Origin: an uncultured Acidobacteriia bacterium
Lineage (GTDB): Bacteria > Acidobacteriota > Terriglobia > Bryobacterales > Bryobacteraceae
Length of the DNA stretch: 33,700 bases
Assembly (NCBI GenBank): GCA_903851195.1
Contig: CAINNJ010000013.1
Location: forward strand, 1-33,700
Direction: 5' to 3'
Positions within the stretch are counted from its first letter, which is position 1. Every line of letters starts with the position of its first letter. Below are positions 1 through 7,147 of the stretch, one piece after another. A program made the translations under genes and the position numbers. The notes under the pieces were generated by a model. That model ran no database searches, had not been told where the DNA came from, and saw only the letters and a list, made by a program, of their open reading frames with translations.

Positions 1-1
1 G

Positions 2-196
2 ATGACCAACATCACATTGTTGGGAACGCTCACTGTCCCCGGCGTGGCGGTGGCGGCGATTACCTCGACGGGGACGTTCACCAGTGGCGCAGGCGCGAGC
101 CTCGGCACGCTCACGAACGCGCCAGCGGCAGGCAACCCAACATCGTGGATCAAGATCGTCGATAACGGCGTCACTCGCTACATCCCGGCTTGGTGA
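2..196 (+). CDS. Small phage virion-type protein, 64 aa (5' edge)
   Basis: This short reading frame starts at the ATG at base 2, almost at the window edge, so a start further upstream cannot be excluded. The first 45 residues are rich in Thr, Ala and Gly with alternating hydrophobic residues, suggesting beta structure. The C-terminus, ending in a TRYIPAW motif after WIKIVDNG, resembles the ends of small uncharacterised proteins in phage structural operons (recalled pattern, not searched). It lies upstream of other head and decoration-like genes on the same strand. A minor capsid or accessory role is only inference, and no enzymatic motif is visible. Confidence 0.6.
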   Translation: MTNITLLGTLTVPGVAVAAITSTGTFTSGAGASLGTLTNAPAAGNPTSWIKIVDNGVTRYIPAW

Positions 197-253
197 GAAA
201 TGAGCCGCGCCCTCAAGATCACCTTCGCCTAATTTCGTAACGGAGCAGATCGC

Positions 254-664
254 ATGTCCCTCCCGCTCTTTCAGTCGTTCTTCCCGACCGCCCGCAAGTG
301 GATCAACACCGGCTGGCGGGACACGTTCAAGGTGATCGTCGACAACGCGACCGGCGCACCGATTGGGCTCACGAGCCAGAACGCCAACGGGCCGCAGGGC
401 ATCTGGGCACCGACTCCGCTCAGCGCCGCGCAGATCGCCGCTCCTTCGGCTGCGATGCTGGCCGACCTCAACGCGACCTACCAACTCGATAGCGCGCCCT
501 ATGGCCGCTACTACTCGGACGGCGTGCAGCTTGTCCCGCTGGGCAGCGAGGGCGGCACGATTATCCCGCCAGGCCAGAACGTGATGATGGTCTCGCCGCT
601 GGCGATCTTCGCCAACAATCCTCTGACCATCGAGGGCGGCATCGTCCTCGTCTCCGGCGCGTAG
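254..664 (+). CDS. Hypothetical phage structural protein, 136 aa
   Basis: The start ATG has a good ribosome-binding site, GGAG at 242-245, eight bases upstream. The protein has no signal peptide or membrane segment. Its N-terminus (SLPLFQSFFPTARKWINTG) is followed by a mixed region with many Pro, Ala and Asn, and a C-terminal half rich in Gly and beta-branched residues (about residues 95-136). That composition is common for small beta-sandwich virion proteins. I do not recognise a named family. The neighbouring glycine-rich protein and the downstream portal suggest a virion-associated role. The 57-base gap before it holds nothing else that I can support. Confidence 0.65.
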   Translation: MSLPLFQSFFPTARKWINTGWRDTFKVIVDNATGAPIGLTSQNANGPQGIWAPTPLSAAQIAAPSAAMLADLNATYQLDSAPYGRYYSDGVQLVPLGSEGGTIIPPGQNVMMVSPLAIFANNPLTIEGGIVLVSGA

Positions 665-698
665 CGTAGCGTAAGCGTTTATCAGGCCCACCCCGCTC

Positions 699-712
699 GC
701 GTCGTGAGACGC
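699..712 (+). promoter_or_regulatory. Stem-loop upstream of the glycine-rich gene
   Basis: A perfect five-base-pair stem, GCGTC/GACGC, closes the loop GTGA, a GNRA-type tetraloop in RNA. It ends 25 bases before the ATG at 738, and the ribosome-binding site GAAGGA lies between. The same stem with a GCGA loop is found at 9444-9457, and similar hairpins at the same distance precede three other genes. There is no T tract, so it is not a classical terminator. A role in mRNA processing, stability or translation is inference. Confidence 0.5.
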
Positions 713-737
713 CAGCCAGCCCATTGAAGGAACTCTC

Positions 738-2171
738 ATGGCCTCGACTCCTCAGATCGACCTCACGGTAGTAGGCACGACCCTCACAATCACTGGCGGC
801 AACGGTTCCGGCGATGCCGGGCAGGCGTTGACTGTCAAAGGCGGCCTCGCGGGCTCGTCCAACTTCGCGGGCGGTGCGATCACTGTCGTCGGCGGAGCGG
901 GTGACGGAACCGGCGCGGGTGGTGCCGCAACCCTGACAGGCGGTGCCTCGGGTGCCGGTGCGACGGGTGCCGGTGGTGCCGCGACCGTCACGGGTGGCGC
1001 TGCGCTTTCGACCAACAACGTGGGCGGCGTTGCCTCTCTGATCGGTGGCGCGGGCGCTGGCACGGGCAACGGCGCGGCAGCCGTCATCACGGGCGGCTTG
1101 GGCGGCGCGACCTCGGGTGTTGGCGGTGCTGTCACGGTGACAGGCGGTGCCGGTGGCACGGCGGCTGGTGCCGGTGGTGCCATCACCATCGTTTCCGGTG
1201 CGGCCACGGCAGCGGCCACGGCGGCGGGTGCGGTCACGATCAATCCCGGTCTCTCGACGACCTCTGCGACTGCTCCGGCTGTCACGATCACGGGCGGCGC
1301 GGTTGGCACCACGGGCGTCGGCGGCGCGGTCAATATCGCAGGCGGCGTCGGTGGCACGACCTCTGGCAACGGTGGCGCTGTCACTCACAACGGCGGTGCA
1401 GGCGGCACGGGCGGCACGGGCAACGGCGGCGCGACCAGCATAGTGGGCGGCGCGTCGGGCACGGGCGCGACCGGCGCAGGCGGCGCGGCTGCGGTGACGG
1501 GCGGCGCGGCGCTGTCGACCAATGGCGCGGGTGGCGCTGTCACGGTCTCGGGTGGTGCGGGCGTCGGCACTGGCAACGGTGGCGCGGTCACGATCACCAC
1601 GGGCGCTGCTGGCGCGACGGGTGTGGCGGGCGCGCTCGCTCTGACGGTTGGCGCGGCGACGGCGGGCAACGGCTCCGCCATGACGCTCACTGCCGGTAAC
1701 GGCGCGGGCGGCACGGCCTCGGGCGGCAACATCAACCTCGTCCCCGGCACGGCGGTCTCGACCGGCACGCCGGGCGAAATCCAGGTCAACAGCGCGTCGG
1801 GCCTGTTCTCGGTCAACTGGCAGCAGTACCTTGCGGCCAGCGTCCCGGTGACGGGCACGTCCTACACGATGTTCATCGCGGATCGCGCCTATCGCGTGAA
1901 GGGGGCCCGCACGGTGGCGTCCAGCACGGGCGCGGTGCCGACCATCGACATCACCAAGGACACCGGCACGACGGCCCCAGGCGCGGGCTCGTCGGTCCTG
2001 TCGAGCGCGACGTCGATCAACACCACGGCCAACACGGTCAACACGGCTACGGCCAACTCGACCATCGCAACCGTCACCTTGGCCGCTGGCGACCGGCTGG
2101 CGATCAAGTGGGGCGGCACGGTCGGCTCGCTGACCGGGGCCTGTGTGTCTGTCCTTCTCGTTCCGGTGTAA
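738..2171 (+). CDS. Glycine-rich repeat virion protein with C-terminal globular domain, 477 aa
   Basis: About residues 18-345 consist of degenerate short repeats built on the pattern GGA-x-T-V/I-T-GGAG-x-G-T/N-G, with Gly, Ala, Thr and Val dominating. The last 130 residues (from about 345, after a VPGTAVSTGTPGEIQVN segment) have normal composition and probably fold as a compact beta domain. A block of about 52 residues (68-119) recurs at 237-289, showing internal duplication. The start is supported by GAAGGA six bases upstream. Such Gly-rich repeats can form polyglycine-II bundles or beta-helices, known from phage adhesins and fibres. A head fibre, decoration or fibre-like spike is the likely role. 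The position upstream of the portal, away from the other tail fibre genes, favours a capsid-associated fibre, but this is inference. Confidence 0.7.
   Translation: MASTPQIDLTVVGTTLTITGGNGSGDAGQALTVKGGLAGSSNFAGGAITVVGGAGDGTGAGGAATLTGGASGAGATGAGGAATVTGGAALSTNNVGGVASLIGGAGAGTGNGAAAVITGGLGGATSGVGGAVTVTGGAGGTAAGAGGAITIVSGAATAAATAAGAVTINPGLSTTSATAPAVTITGGAVGTTGVGGAVNIAGGVGGTTSGNGGAVTHNGGAGGTGGTGNGGATSIVGGASGTGATGAGGAAAVTGGAALSTNGAGGAVTVSGGAGVGTGNGGAVTITTGAAGATGVAGALALTVGAATAGNGSAMTLTAGNGAGGTASGGNINLVPGTAVSTGTPGEIQVNSASGLFSVNWQQYLAASVPVTGTSYTMFIADRAYRVKGARTVASSTGAVPTIDITKDTGTTAPGAGSSVLSSATSINTTANTVNTATANSTIATVTLAAGDRLAIKWGGTVGSLTGACVSVLLVPV
939..1602 (+). repeat. Internal duplication in the glycine-rich gene
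   Basis: The segment at about 939-1095 (starting GGASGAGATGAGGAATVTGG) is repeated with few changes at about 1446-1602 (starting GGASGTGATGAGGAAAVTGG), both followed by AALSTN. The two copies lie among shorter repeats of the same type, pointing to growth of the protein by unequal recombination or slippage. Confidence 0.6.
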
Positions 2172-2180
2172 GATAGGGGC

Positions 2181-2205
2181 GGTCGCAACCATTCCGGTTG
2201 CGACC
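2181..2205 (+). promoter_or_regulatory. Perfect 10-bp inverted repeat before the 2231 gene
   Basis: GGTCGCAACC at 2181-2190 and GGTTGCGACC at 2196-2205 are exact inverse complements around a five-base loop. The element follows the stop codon of the glycine-rich gene by nine bases and ends 25 bases before the ATG at 2231. No T run follows, so it could be a weak or Rho-assisted terminator, an mRNA end-protecting hairpin, a leader hairpin, or a protein operator. It shares its distance to the start codon with four other hairpins in the window. Confidence 0.55.
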
Positions 2206-2230
2206 GCAACTCCAAGGGGATACCGACCCA

Positions 2231-2647
2231 ATGCTGCTCAAGGTCTCGCACGTTTTTCAGGCTACTCCGGTGGTTACGCAGATCATCAACGAGGGCCGCT
2301 CGCTCCCGACGAAGGGGGCCTACCGCATGGCGCGGCTCTACGCCAAGCTGAAGCCGGAGTACGACATCATCCTGGCGCGGCGTAACGCCATGATCGAAGC
2401 CTACGGGCACAAGGAAATGCTGACGGCCAAGGACATGACGACCGGCGAGGACGTCCAGACCGAGGCCGAGAACTTCTCGGTCCCGCTCGACCGGATGCCG
2501 GAGTTCACTGCCGCGTGGAACGAGGTGGCCGCCGAGGAGATCGAGGTGGACGTGCAGCCGATTCCGCTCGCACAGTTGGACAACGGCGGGGCCAGCGCGA
2601 TCAGCGCGGGCGAGCTTGTTGTGCTCGATACGCTGGTGACGGAGTAG
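2231..2647 (+). CDS. Hypothetical phage protein, 138 aa
   Basis: I place the start at the ATG at 2231 because the ribosome-binding site AAGGGGA (2214-2220) lies ten bases upstream. An earlier in-frame ATG at 2198 falls inside the hairpin. The protein is soluble, with a helical N-terminal half (lysine- and arginine-rich, containing RMARLYAKLKPEYDIILARR) and an acidic C-terminal half with a VPLDRMPEFTAAWNEVAAEEIEVD segment. This layout, helices followed by a short acidic part, resembles small phage proteins of the DUF1617 kind, but I cannot confirm membership. It sits three bases before the next gene and is probably co-translated. Function unknown; an assembly or structural accessory is possible. 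Confidence 0.65.
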   Translation: MLLKVSHVFQATPVVTQIINEGRSLPTKGAYRMARLYAKLKPEYDIILARRNAMIEAYGHKEMLTAKDMTTGEDVQTEAENFSVPLDRMPEFTAAWNEVAAEEIEVDVQPIPLAQLDNGGASAISAGELVVLDTLVTE

Positions 2648-2650
2648 GCC

Positions 2651-2911
2651 ATGAAATCCATGGGATTTGTCTCAAGGTTCATGGCGGTTGGCGGCACATG
2701 GGCGACACCGGGATTGCGACGGGCGATTATCATCAGGACGGTCTCGCCCATTTTGCTGAACGCCGGTCACGCCGTAACGCCCGACTTCATCGAGAGCCTG
2801 ATGGTTGGATCGGATGGGCTCAGTCCGGTGGAGACCGGCAAAAAGGTAAATCTGCTGCTGTGCGCAGAAATGGACAGGCTGTCGCCCGCGTCAAAGCTGG
2901 CGAGCGCCTAA
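2651..2911 (+). CDS. Hypothetical protein, 86 aa
   Basis: The ATG at 2651 has GGAG (2641-2644) six bases upstream, overlapping the end of the preceding gene, and the stop is four bases before the portal start, so it fits the operon well. The N-terminal 40 residues are moderately hydrophobic and basic (RFMAVGGTWATPGLRRAIIIR) and the C-terminal half looks helical. I see no known motif and do not recognise the family. Its place immediately upstream of the portal is the only functional hint. Confidence 0.55.
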   Translation: MKSMGFVSRFMAVGGTWATPGLRRAIIIRTVSPILLNAGHAVTPDFIESLMVGSDGLSPVETGKKVNLLLCAEMDRLSPASKLASA

Positions 2912-2915
2912 GACA

Positions 2916-5426
2916 ATGCCCATCGCCCTCTCCGACCTCACGCCAGATGTTCAGAAATATCTGAAAGAGGGCGACCAAAATGCTGACGGGACGGTGGCAA
3001 GCGAAGCCGTCCTGTCAGCTATCGGCGTTACGATTTCCAAGCTCCGTGACGAGGCTAAAGAGGCCCGTATATCGAGCGGCATCGAGGATCGTTGGAGAGA
3101 AGCCGAGGAAGCCTACGCCGGTATCGACGATGTGAACCGGGGCGACGTGCACGGCGGCAATCAGTGGACGAAATCGCAGTCCAAGGACGGGCCGATCTCG
3201 TCCAACGAGGAGCCCGACACCAACAATCGCAGCACGCTCTATGTCCGCATGACGCAGCGCTACGTCGATGCGGGAACGGCCAAGCTGGGCGAAATCCTGT
3301 TGGCCCCTGGTGCCAAGTCCTTCAGCTTCAGCGCGACACCTGTGCCGGACCTGATCGACGCCAAGAACGACAATCGCCCGGTTCATCTCGACCATCTGCC
3401 TGGCGCACCGATGGCGATGCGGTCCCTCAATCCCGGAGAAGCGCCGCCTGCCGCCACGACTGCCCTTACCCCTCCGCCCGCCATCGGTGCGCCCGCCCCC
3501 CTTGCCGGGCCGCAGCCGGTCCCGGCCCCAGCGGGGGCGGTATCTCCTGCTGGGGCCGCTGGGCCGCCGCCGATGGTGCCGCTTACGGTGGCCGACCTTG
3601 CGAATGAGAAGCAGGAGAAGGCCGACGACGCCGCCAAGAAGGCGGAGAAGCGCATCTACGACTGGCACGTTGAATGCCGCCGCACGGCGGAGGTGCGCAA
3701 GGTCATCTTCGACGCGGGGCGGCTGGGCGTTGGCGTGCTCAAGGGCCCGTTCCCCAAAGCCTCGCGCCAGATCGCCACCAAGCGCGGCCCCGATGGCGTG
3801 GTGATGGGCATCCGCAAGGTGATCCAACCCGGATCGAAGTGGGTCAATGCGTGGAACTTTTATCCCGACCCGACATGCGGCGAGAACATCCAGGACGGCG
3901 ATCACTGCTTTGAGCGGGAGTGGATGGGCGGTCGCGCGGTGCGCAAGCTCAAGGGCCTGCCGGGCTACATCAGCAGCCAGATCGACAAGGTGATCGTCGA
4001 GGGGCCGCAGAAGGTCAACGTCCGCGACGACGGCCAGCCGCCGACCGACGAGTCGAGCCAACTCAAGAAGGGCAAGTACGAGACGTGGTACTTCCACGGC
4101 ACGCTGACGCGCGAGGAGATGGGCTGCATCTGCGAGATGGCCGGGACGAAGGAGACCTTCGACCAGGCGGTGCCTGCCGATCAGGAGCAGGTCTACGGCA
4201 TCGTGACGATGATCAACGACAGCGTGGTGAAGGCCAGCGTCAACCCGCTCGACAGCGGCGAATTCCCGTACCACACGATGCCATGGCAGCGCCGCACCGG
4301 ATCATGGGCGGGCGCGGGCATTGCCGAGCAGATCGCCACGCCGCAGAAGATGGTCACGGCGTCGGTGCGCGCCATGCTCGACAATGCGGGCATTTCCGCA
4401 GGCGGCCAGATCGTGATCGACACCAGCGTTGTCACCCCGGCTGACGGCGACATGGGCATGAGCCCGCACAAGATTTGGTACATGAACGGCGAGGGCGAAA
4501 GGCTCAACGTCAACGAGGCTTTCGGCCTGTTCAAGATCGACAACGTGACGAACGAACTGCTGCTGGTGGTCAACCTCGCGATGCGCTTGGGCGAGGAGTC
4601 GACCTCGATCCCGCTCATCACGCAGGGCCAGAGCGGGCCGACCACGCCCGACACCTTCGGGGCGACGCAGCTTCAGAACAACAATGCCAACCAGCTATTG
4701 CGCTCCATCGGCTACGCCTTCGACGACCACATCACCGAGCCGGAGACGCAGCAGTATTACGAATGGCTGTTGCTTGATCCCAGCGTGCCGGACGACGAGA
4801 AGGGCGACTGGACGATTGACGCCCGTGGCTCCTCCACCCTCGTCGAGCGCAGCCTGCAAGACCAGACCATCGCCCAACTTCTGCCGTTGTCGGCCACGCA
4901 GCCCGCGTACAAGCTCGACCCGGCGCGCACGATGGAAATGTACCTGCGCTCCAAGAACATGGAGCCGAAGGACTTCAAGTATACCGAGGCGGAGCAGGCC
5001 AAGATCGACGCCCAGCCCGCGCCTGGCGCACCCGCTATCGAGGTGGCCAAGATCAACACCGCCAGCCGGGAGAAGATTGCCGGTGCCGAAGCCCAGCTTG
5101 AGGCGAAGCAGCAGGAGATCGACCATCAGGCGATCCTGTCGGATGCGACGGTCGAACTGCATACGCTGGAACTCAAAAAGGAACTGGCGCTGCTTCAGTA
5201 CGCGCACGAAAACCAGATCAGCCTTCAGCAGTCGAAGACCGACCTCGCCAAGACGGCCATGCAGTTGCAGACCGAGGAGAAGTTGAACGCGATCAACAAC
5301 GCCGTCGACATCCACAAGCACAAGAATCCGCCCGCCGCGCCGAAGGGCGCACGTCCGCAGCGCCCCGCCGTGCAGGTTCCCGGACGGGCCGCGCCAGGGC
5401 AGGCCGCGTCACAGGTGAATTCGTGA
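2916..5426 (+). CDS. Portal protein (N4/podovirus type), 836 aa
   Basis: This is the dodecameric ring protein expected at the head vertex, through which DNA is packaged and ejected. Evidence is its length, typical of large podovirus portals, its position upstream of a scaffold-like protein and an N4-gp56-type capsid protein, and family-like segments: an N-terminal helical region with NNRSTLYVRMTQRYVDAG (about 105-125), an NAWNFYPDPTCGENIQDGD core (about 308-328), and a long C-terminal helical part (about 710-800) rich in Glu, Gln, Lys and Leu, consistent with a barrel or coiled coil. Residues 160-225 form a proline/alanine-rich insert that looks disordered. The start has only a weak ribosome-binding site (GGCGAG). 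Identification comes from recalled family features plus context, not a search. Confidence 0.85.
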   Translation: MPIALSDLTPDVQKYLKEGDQNADGTVASEAVLSAIGVTISKLRDEAKEARISSGIEDRWREAEEAYAGIDDVNRGDVHGGNQWTKSQSKDGPISSNEEPDTNNRSTLYVRMTQRYVDAGTAKLGEILLAPGAKSFSFSATPVPDLIDAKNDNRPVHLDHLPGAPMAMRSLNPGEAPPAATTALTPPPAIGAPAPLAGPQPVPAPAGAVSPAGAAGPPPMVPLTVADLANEKQEKADDAAKKAEKRIYDWHVECRRTAEVRKVIFDAGRLGVGVLKGPFPKASRQIATKRGPDGVVMGIRKVIQPGSKWVNAWNFYPDPTCGENIQDGDHCFEREWMGGRAVRKLKGLPGYISSQIDKVIVEGPQKVNVRDDGQPPTDESSQLKKGKYETWYFHGTLTREEMGCICEMAGTKETFDQAVPADQEQVYGIVTMINDSVVKASVNPLDSGEFPYHTMPWQRRTGSWAGAGIAEQIATPQKMVTASVRAMLDNAGISAGGQIVIDTSVVTPADGDMGMSPHKIWYMNGEGERLNVNEAFGLFKIDNVTNELLLVVNLAMRLGEESTSIPLITQGQSGPTTPDTFGATQLQNNNANQLLRSIGYAFDDHITEPETQQYYEWLLLDPSVPDDEKGDWTIDARGSSTLVERSLQDQTIAQLLPLSATQPAYKLDPARTMEMYLRSKNMEPKDFKYTEAEQAKIDAQPAPGAPAIEVAKINTASREKIAGAEAQLEAKQQEIDHQAILSDATVELHTLELKKELALLQYAHENQISLQQSKTDLAKTAMQLQTEEKLNAINNAVDIHKHKNPPAAPKGARPQRPAVQVPGRAAPGQAASQVNS

Positions 5427-5436
5427 ACCGGCCCCC

Positions 5437-5479
5437 TAATGGCAGGGCGCGGGCTTCCGTGGTATATGGGCAGCCATTA
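5437..5479 (+). promoter_or_regulatory. Inverted repeat reaching the start codon of the 5479 gene
   Basis: TAATGGC at 5437-5443 is the exact inverse complement of GCCATTA at 5473-5479, whose last base is the A of the ATG at 5479. If the arms pair in mRNA they would hide the start region, with a 29-base loop between. The same gap holds a TATATG sequence (5463-5468) but no matching -35 box. A regulatory role is possible but unproven; seven base pairs over this distance is weak. Confidence 0.3.
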
Positions 5480-5937
5480 TGAGCGACGTGGACACCGCCT
5501 TTGCCCAAGGTTTCGAGGGGAATCGCGCGCTACCGTATGGCGAGGAAAGAGCCGCGCCTGTCGCTGACGCCAAGAAGCCGACCGACATGCCGGACATGAC
5601 GAACTTCAATGCGGCCCATGCCGAACTGAAGATGACGCCCGAGGAACAGGCGCTCTATCAGCGCCACCTCGACAACCTCAAGGCGGGGGGCGTCAAGAAC
5701 GCGGACGGCTCGACCTCGACGCTGTTCCAGACGTCCTTTGAGCAGAACGGCAAGGTCTACAATATCCCGACCGTGTGGCAGACCGAAAGCGGCAAGCCGG
5801 TGATCGTGCCGCCGCAGCAGGCCATCAAGCTCGCCAACATGGAAGGCATCGACAAGTTCCCGAGCTACCCCGATACCGATACCGCCGAGGCGCGCTACGA
5901 CGCCATGCATAAGCACATGGAGCGCGACATCCGATGA
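5479..5937 (+). CDS. Phage protein with conserved short structural domain, 152 aa
   Basis: The first 50 residues are polar and probably flexible. From about residue 52 the protein carries a domain that recurs in many phage virion proteins: a QRHLDNL segment, then KNADGSTSTLFQTSFEQNGK (about 74-93), IPTVW, and an AIKLANMEGIDKFPSYPDT part with a final helix. In other phages this module occurs alone or fused to larger internal or tail proteins, and its function is unknown. The gene follows the portal after 52 bases and overlaps the next gene by the ATGA junction. The ribosome-binding site is poor and an inverted repeat covers the start. Confidence 0.7.
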   Translation: MSDVDTAFAQGFEGNRALPYGEERAAPVADAKKPTDMPDMTNFNAAHAELKMTPEEQALYQRHLDNLKAGGVKNADGSTSTLFQTSFEQNGKVYNIPTVWQTESGKPVIVPPQQAIKLANMEGIDKFPSYPDTDTAEARYDAMHKHMERDIR

Positions 5938-6212
5938 GCGCGCCCGTGAAACTCATCATCGAGTCGTTCCTCTCCGACGAGGAGCGCAAGTCCGGCGTGT
6001 GGCGCAAGGTGCAGGAGCATCTTGAAGCGATGCTGGCGAAGAAGCGCCTGGAGAACGACAACCCGAAATTGACCGACGTTGAGACGGCAACGCTCCGTGG
6101 TCACATTAATTGCCTGAAGGCGTTCCTCGCCCTCGGCAAGACGCCGCCAGAGATGACGGCAACCAACGCTCGCCCCGGTGCGCGCGTCGATTGGAGTAAG
6201 CAATATGGCTGA
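5934..6212 (+). CDS. Hypothetical small phage protein, 92 aa
   Basis: The start ATG overlaps the previous stop (ATGA), indicating translational coupling. The protein is helical, charged and soluble: KLIIESFLSDEERKSGVWRK at the N-terminus, a central LEAMLAKKRLENDN helix, and a TATLRGHINCLKAFLALG segment. Small proteins with this central pattern are found between portal and scaffold genes in several phages, without known function. The last eight bases overlap the scaffold-like gene. A role in head assembly is inferred only from position. Confidence 0.65.
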   Translation: MSAPVKLIIESFLSDEERKSGVWRKVQEHLEAMLAKKRLENDNPKLTDVETATLRGHINCLKAFLALGKTPPEMTATNARPGARVDWSKQYG

Positions 6213-7089
6213 AGTGAACACTGCTGAAGTCGAAGCAAGCGTCGAGGCGGCTTTCCTCGCGGGCGGCGGCACCCCTCCGGTTGAACCCGTGAAGGTTGTC
6301 GAGGAGCCCGTTGTCGATCCCGTCAAGACCGAGACTGTGGCCCCGGCCCCTGTGCCGGAAAGGCCGCAGTATATTCGCGTGACCAAGCAGGAGTGGGACA
6401 ATACCAAGGCTGGCCTTGGCAAAGTCGCCACCCTCGAAAGTCAGGTTGCGAAGCTGACGGGCGCGATCCCGAAGGCGGAGCAGATCGTTCAGCAGGCGAT
6501 AGAGGCGATCCGTGGGCAGACGCCTGCGGGAGCCAAGGTCACGATCACCCCGGAAGACTTTGCCGAGTTGGGCGAGAATTTCGAGGAAGTCTCGGGCATG
6601 ACGATTAAGGGGCTTCAGCGCGTGCTGGACCGCTTCAACGTCACCGGGACCTCGGGTGCCGTCGACCCCGATGCAATCGCGAAGGCTGTCGATGCCCGTC
6701 TCAAGGCGCGAGACGACGCAGCGCTGGCCGCGACCCGAGAGAAGGAAATGGCGGGCCTGTCCGAGGCTTTCCCCGACTGGGGCAAGATCGTGGGCCAGCC
6801 CGCCGCCATGGGTGCGACCGAACCCGTGGAGACCGACTGGCGCAAGTGGGCGAAGGTCCACGACGTTGCCGCTCTGTCGACCGACTCTCCGGCTGAAGTC
6901 AAAGCCTCGATTGCCAAGTTCACGGCAAGCCAGAAAGGAACGGCCAGGCCCGACAAGGGCGCGGCTCGCCGTGCCGTCATCGCGGATGCGGTTACTCCCC
7001 GTGCAGACGGGGGAACGCCTCCTATCGCCCACCGAGAGGACGCCGAGGACGCCTTTGCGAAGGCTTTCAAGGCGAAGAAACGAACGTAA
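6205..7089 (+). CDS. Scaffold-like head assembly protein, 294 aa
   Basis: I choose the ATG at 6205 because GGAG at 6193-6196 lies eight bases before it; an in-frame ATG at 6178 lies within the previous gene and lacks such a site. The protein is acidic at the N-terminus with a proline/valine-rich linker (about 25-60), mainly helical in the middle (about 65-200, with a KVATLESQVAKLTGAIPKAE coiled-coil-like segment), and ends in a lysine-rich helix (DAEDAFAKAFKAKKRT). A helical rod with a basic C-terminal capsid-binding end, directly upstream of the major capsid gene, is the usual picture of a phage scaffold. No protease motif is visible. Assigned from architecture and position. Confidence 0.7.
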   Translation: MAEVNTAEVEASVEAAFLAGGGTPPVEPVKVVEEPVVDPVKTETVAPAPVPERPQYIRVTKQEWDNTKAGLGKVATLESQVAKLTGAIPKAEQIVQQAIEAIRGQTPAGAKVTITPEDFAELGENFEEVSGMTIKGLQRVLDRFNVTGTSGAVDPDAIAKAVDARLKARDDAALAATREKEMAGLSEAFPDWGKIVGQPAAMGATEPVETDWRKWAKVHDVAALSTDSPAEVKASIAKFTASQKGTARPDKGAARRAVIADAVTPRADGGTPPIAHREDAEDAFAKAFKAKKRT

Positions 7090-7105
7090 CCATTAACGCC
7101 AGCGC

Positions 7106-7120
7106 GCGATGTGACATCGC
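7106..7120 (+). promoter_or_regulatory. Stem-loop upstream of the capsid gene
   Basis: GCGAT (7106-7110) and ATCGC (7116-7120) form a perfect stem around GTGAC; a G-C pair could extend it to six. It ends 27 bases before the capsid ATG at 7148. Downstream the leader reads CGCCAGCCCTCAGAAGGAAC, close to the leader of the gene at 738 (GCCAGCCCATTGAAGGAAC), so leader as well as hairpin appears shared. A strong ribosome-binding site, AAGGA, follows at 7135-7139. Confidence 0.5.
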
Positions 7121-7147
7121 CCGCCAGCCCTCAGAAGGAACTCAGCA

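Noticed and set aside
200-232. Ten-codon frame (MSRALKITFA) between the first two genes
   Set aside because: Too short, weak ribosome-binding site and no family; cannot be told from chance.
561-2231. Long antisense frame of 556 codons opposite the glycine-rich gene, and other long antisense frames (for example 3015-4274, 11409-13160, 16830-18608)
   Set aside because: Their translations are Arg-, Ala- and Gly-rich without motifs, as expected from the codon bias of GC-rich genes on the + strand, and the + strand frames have coherent families and ribosome-binding sites.
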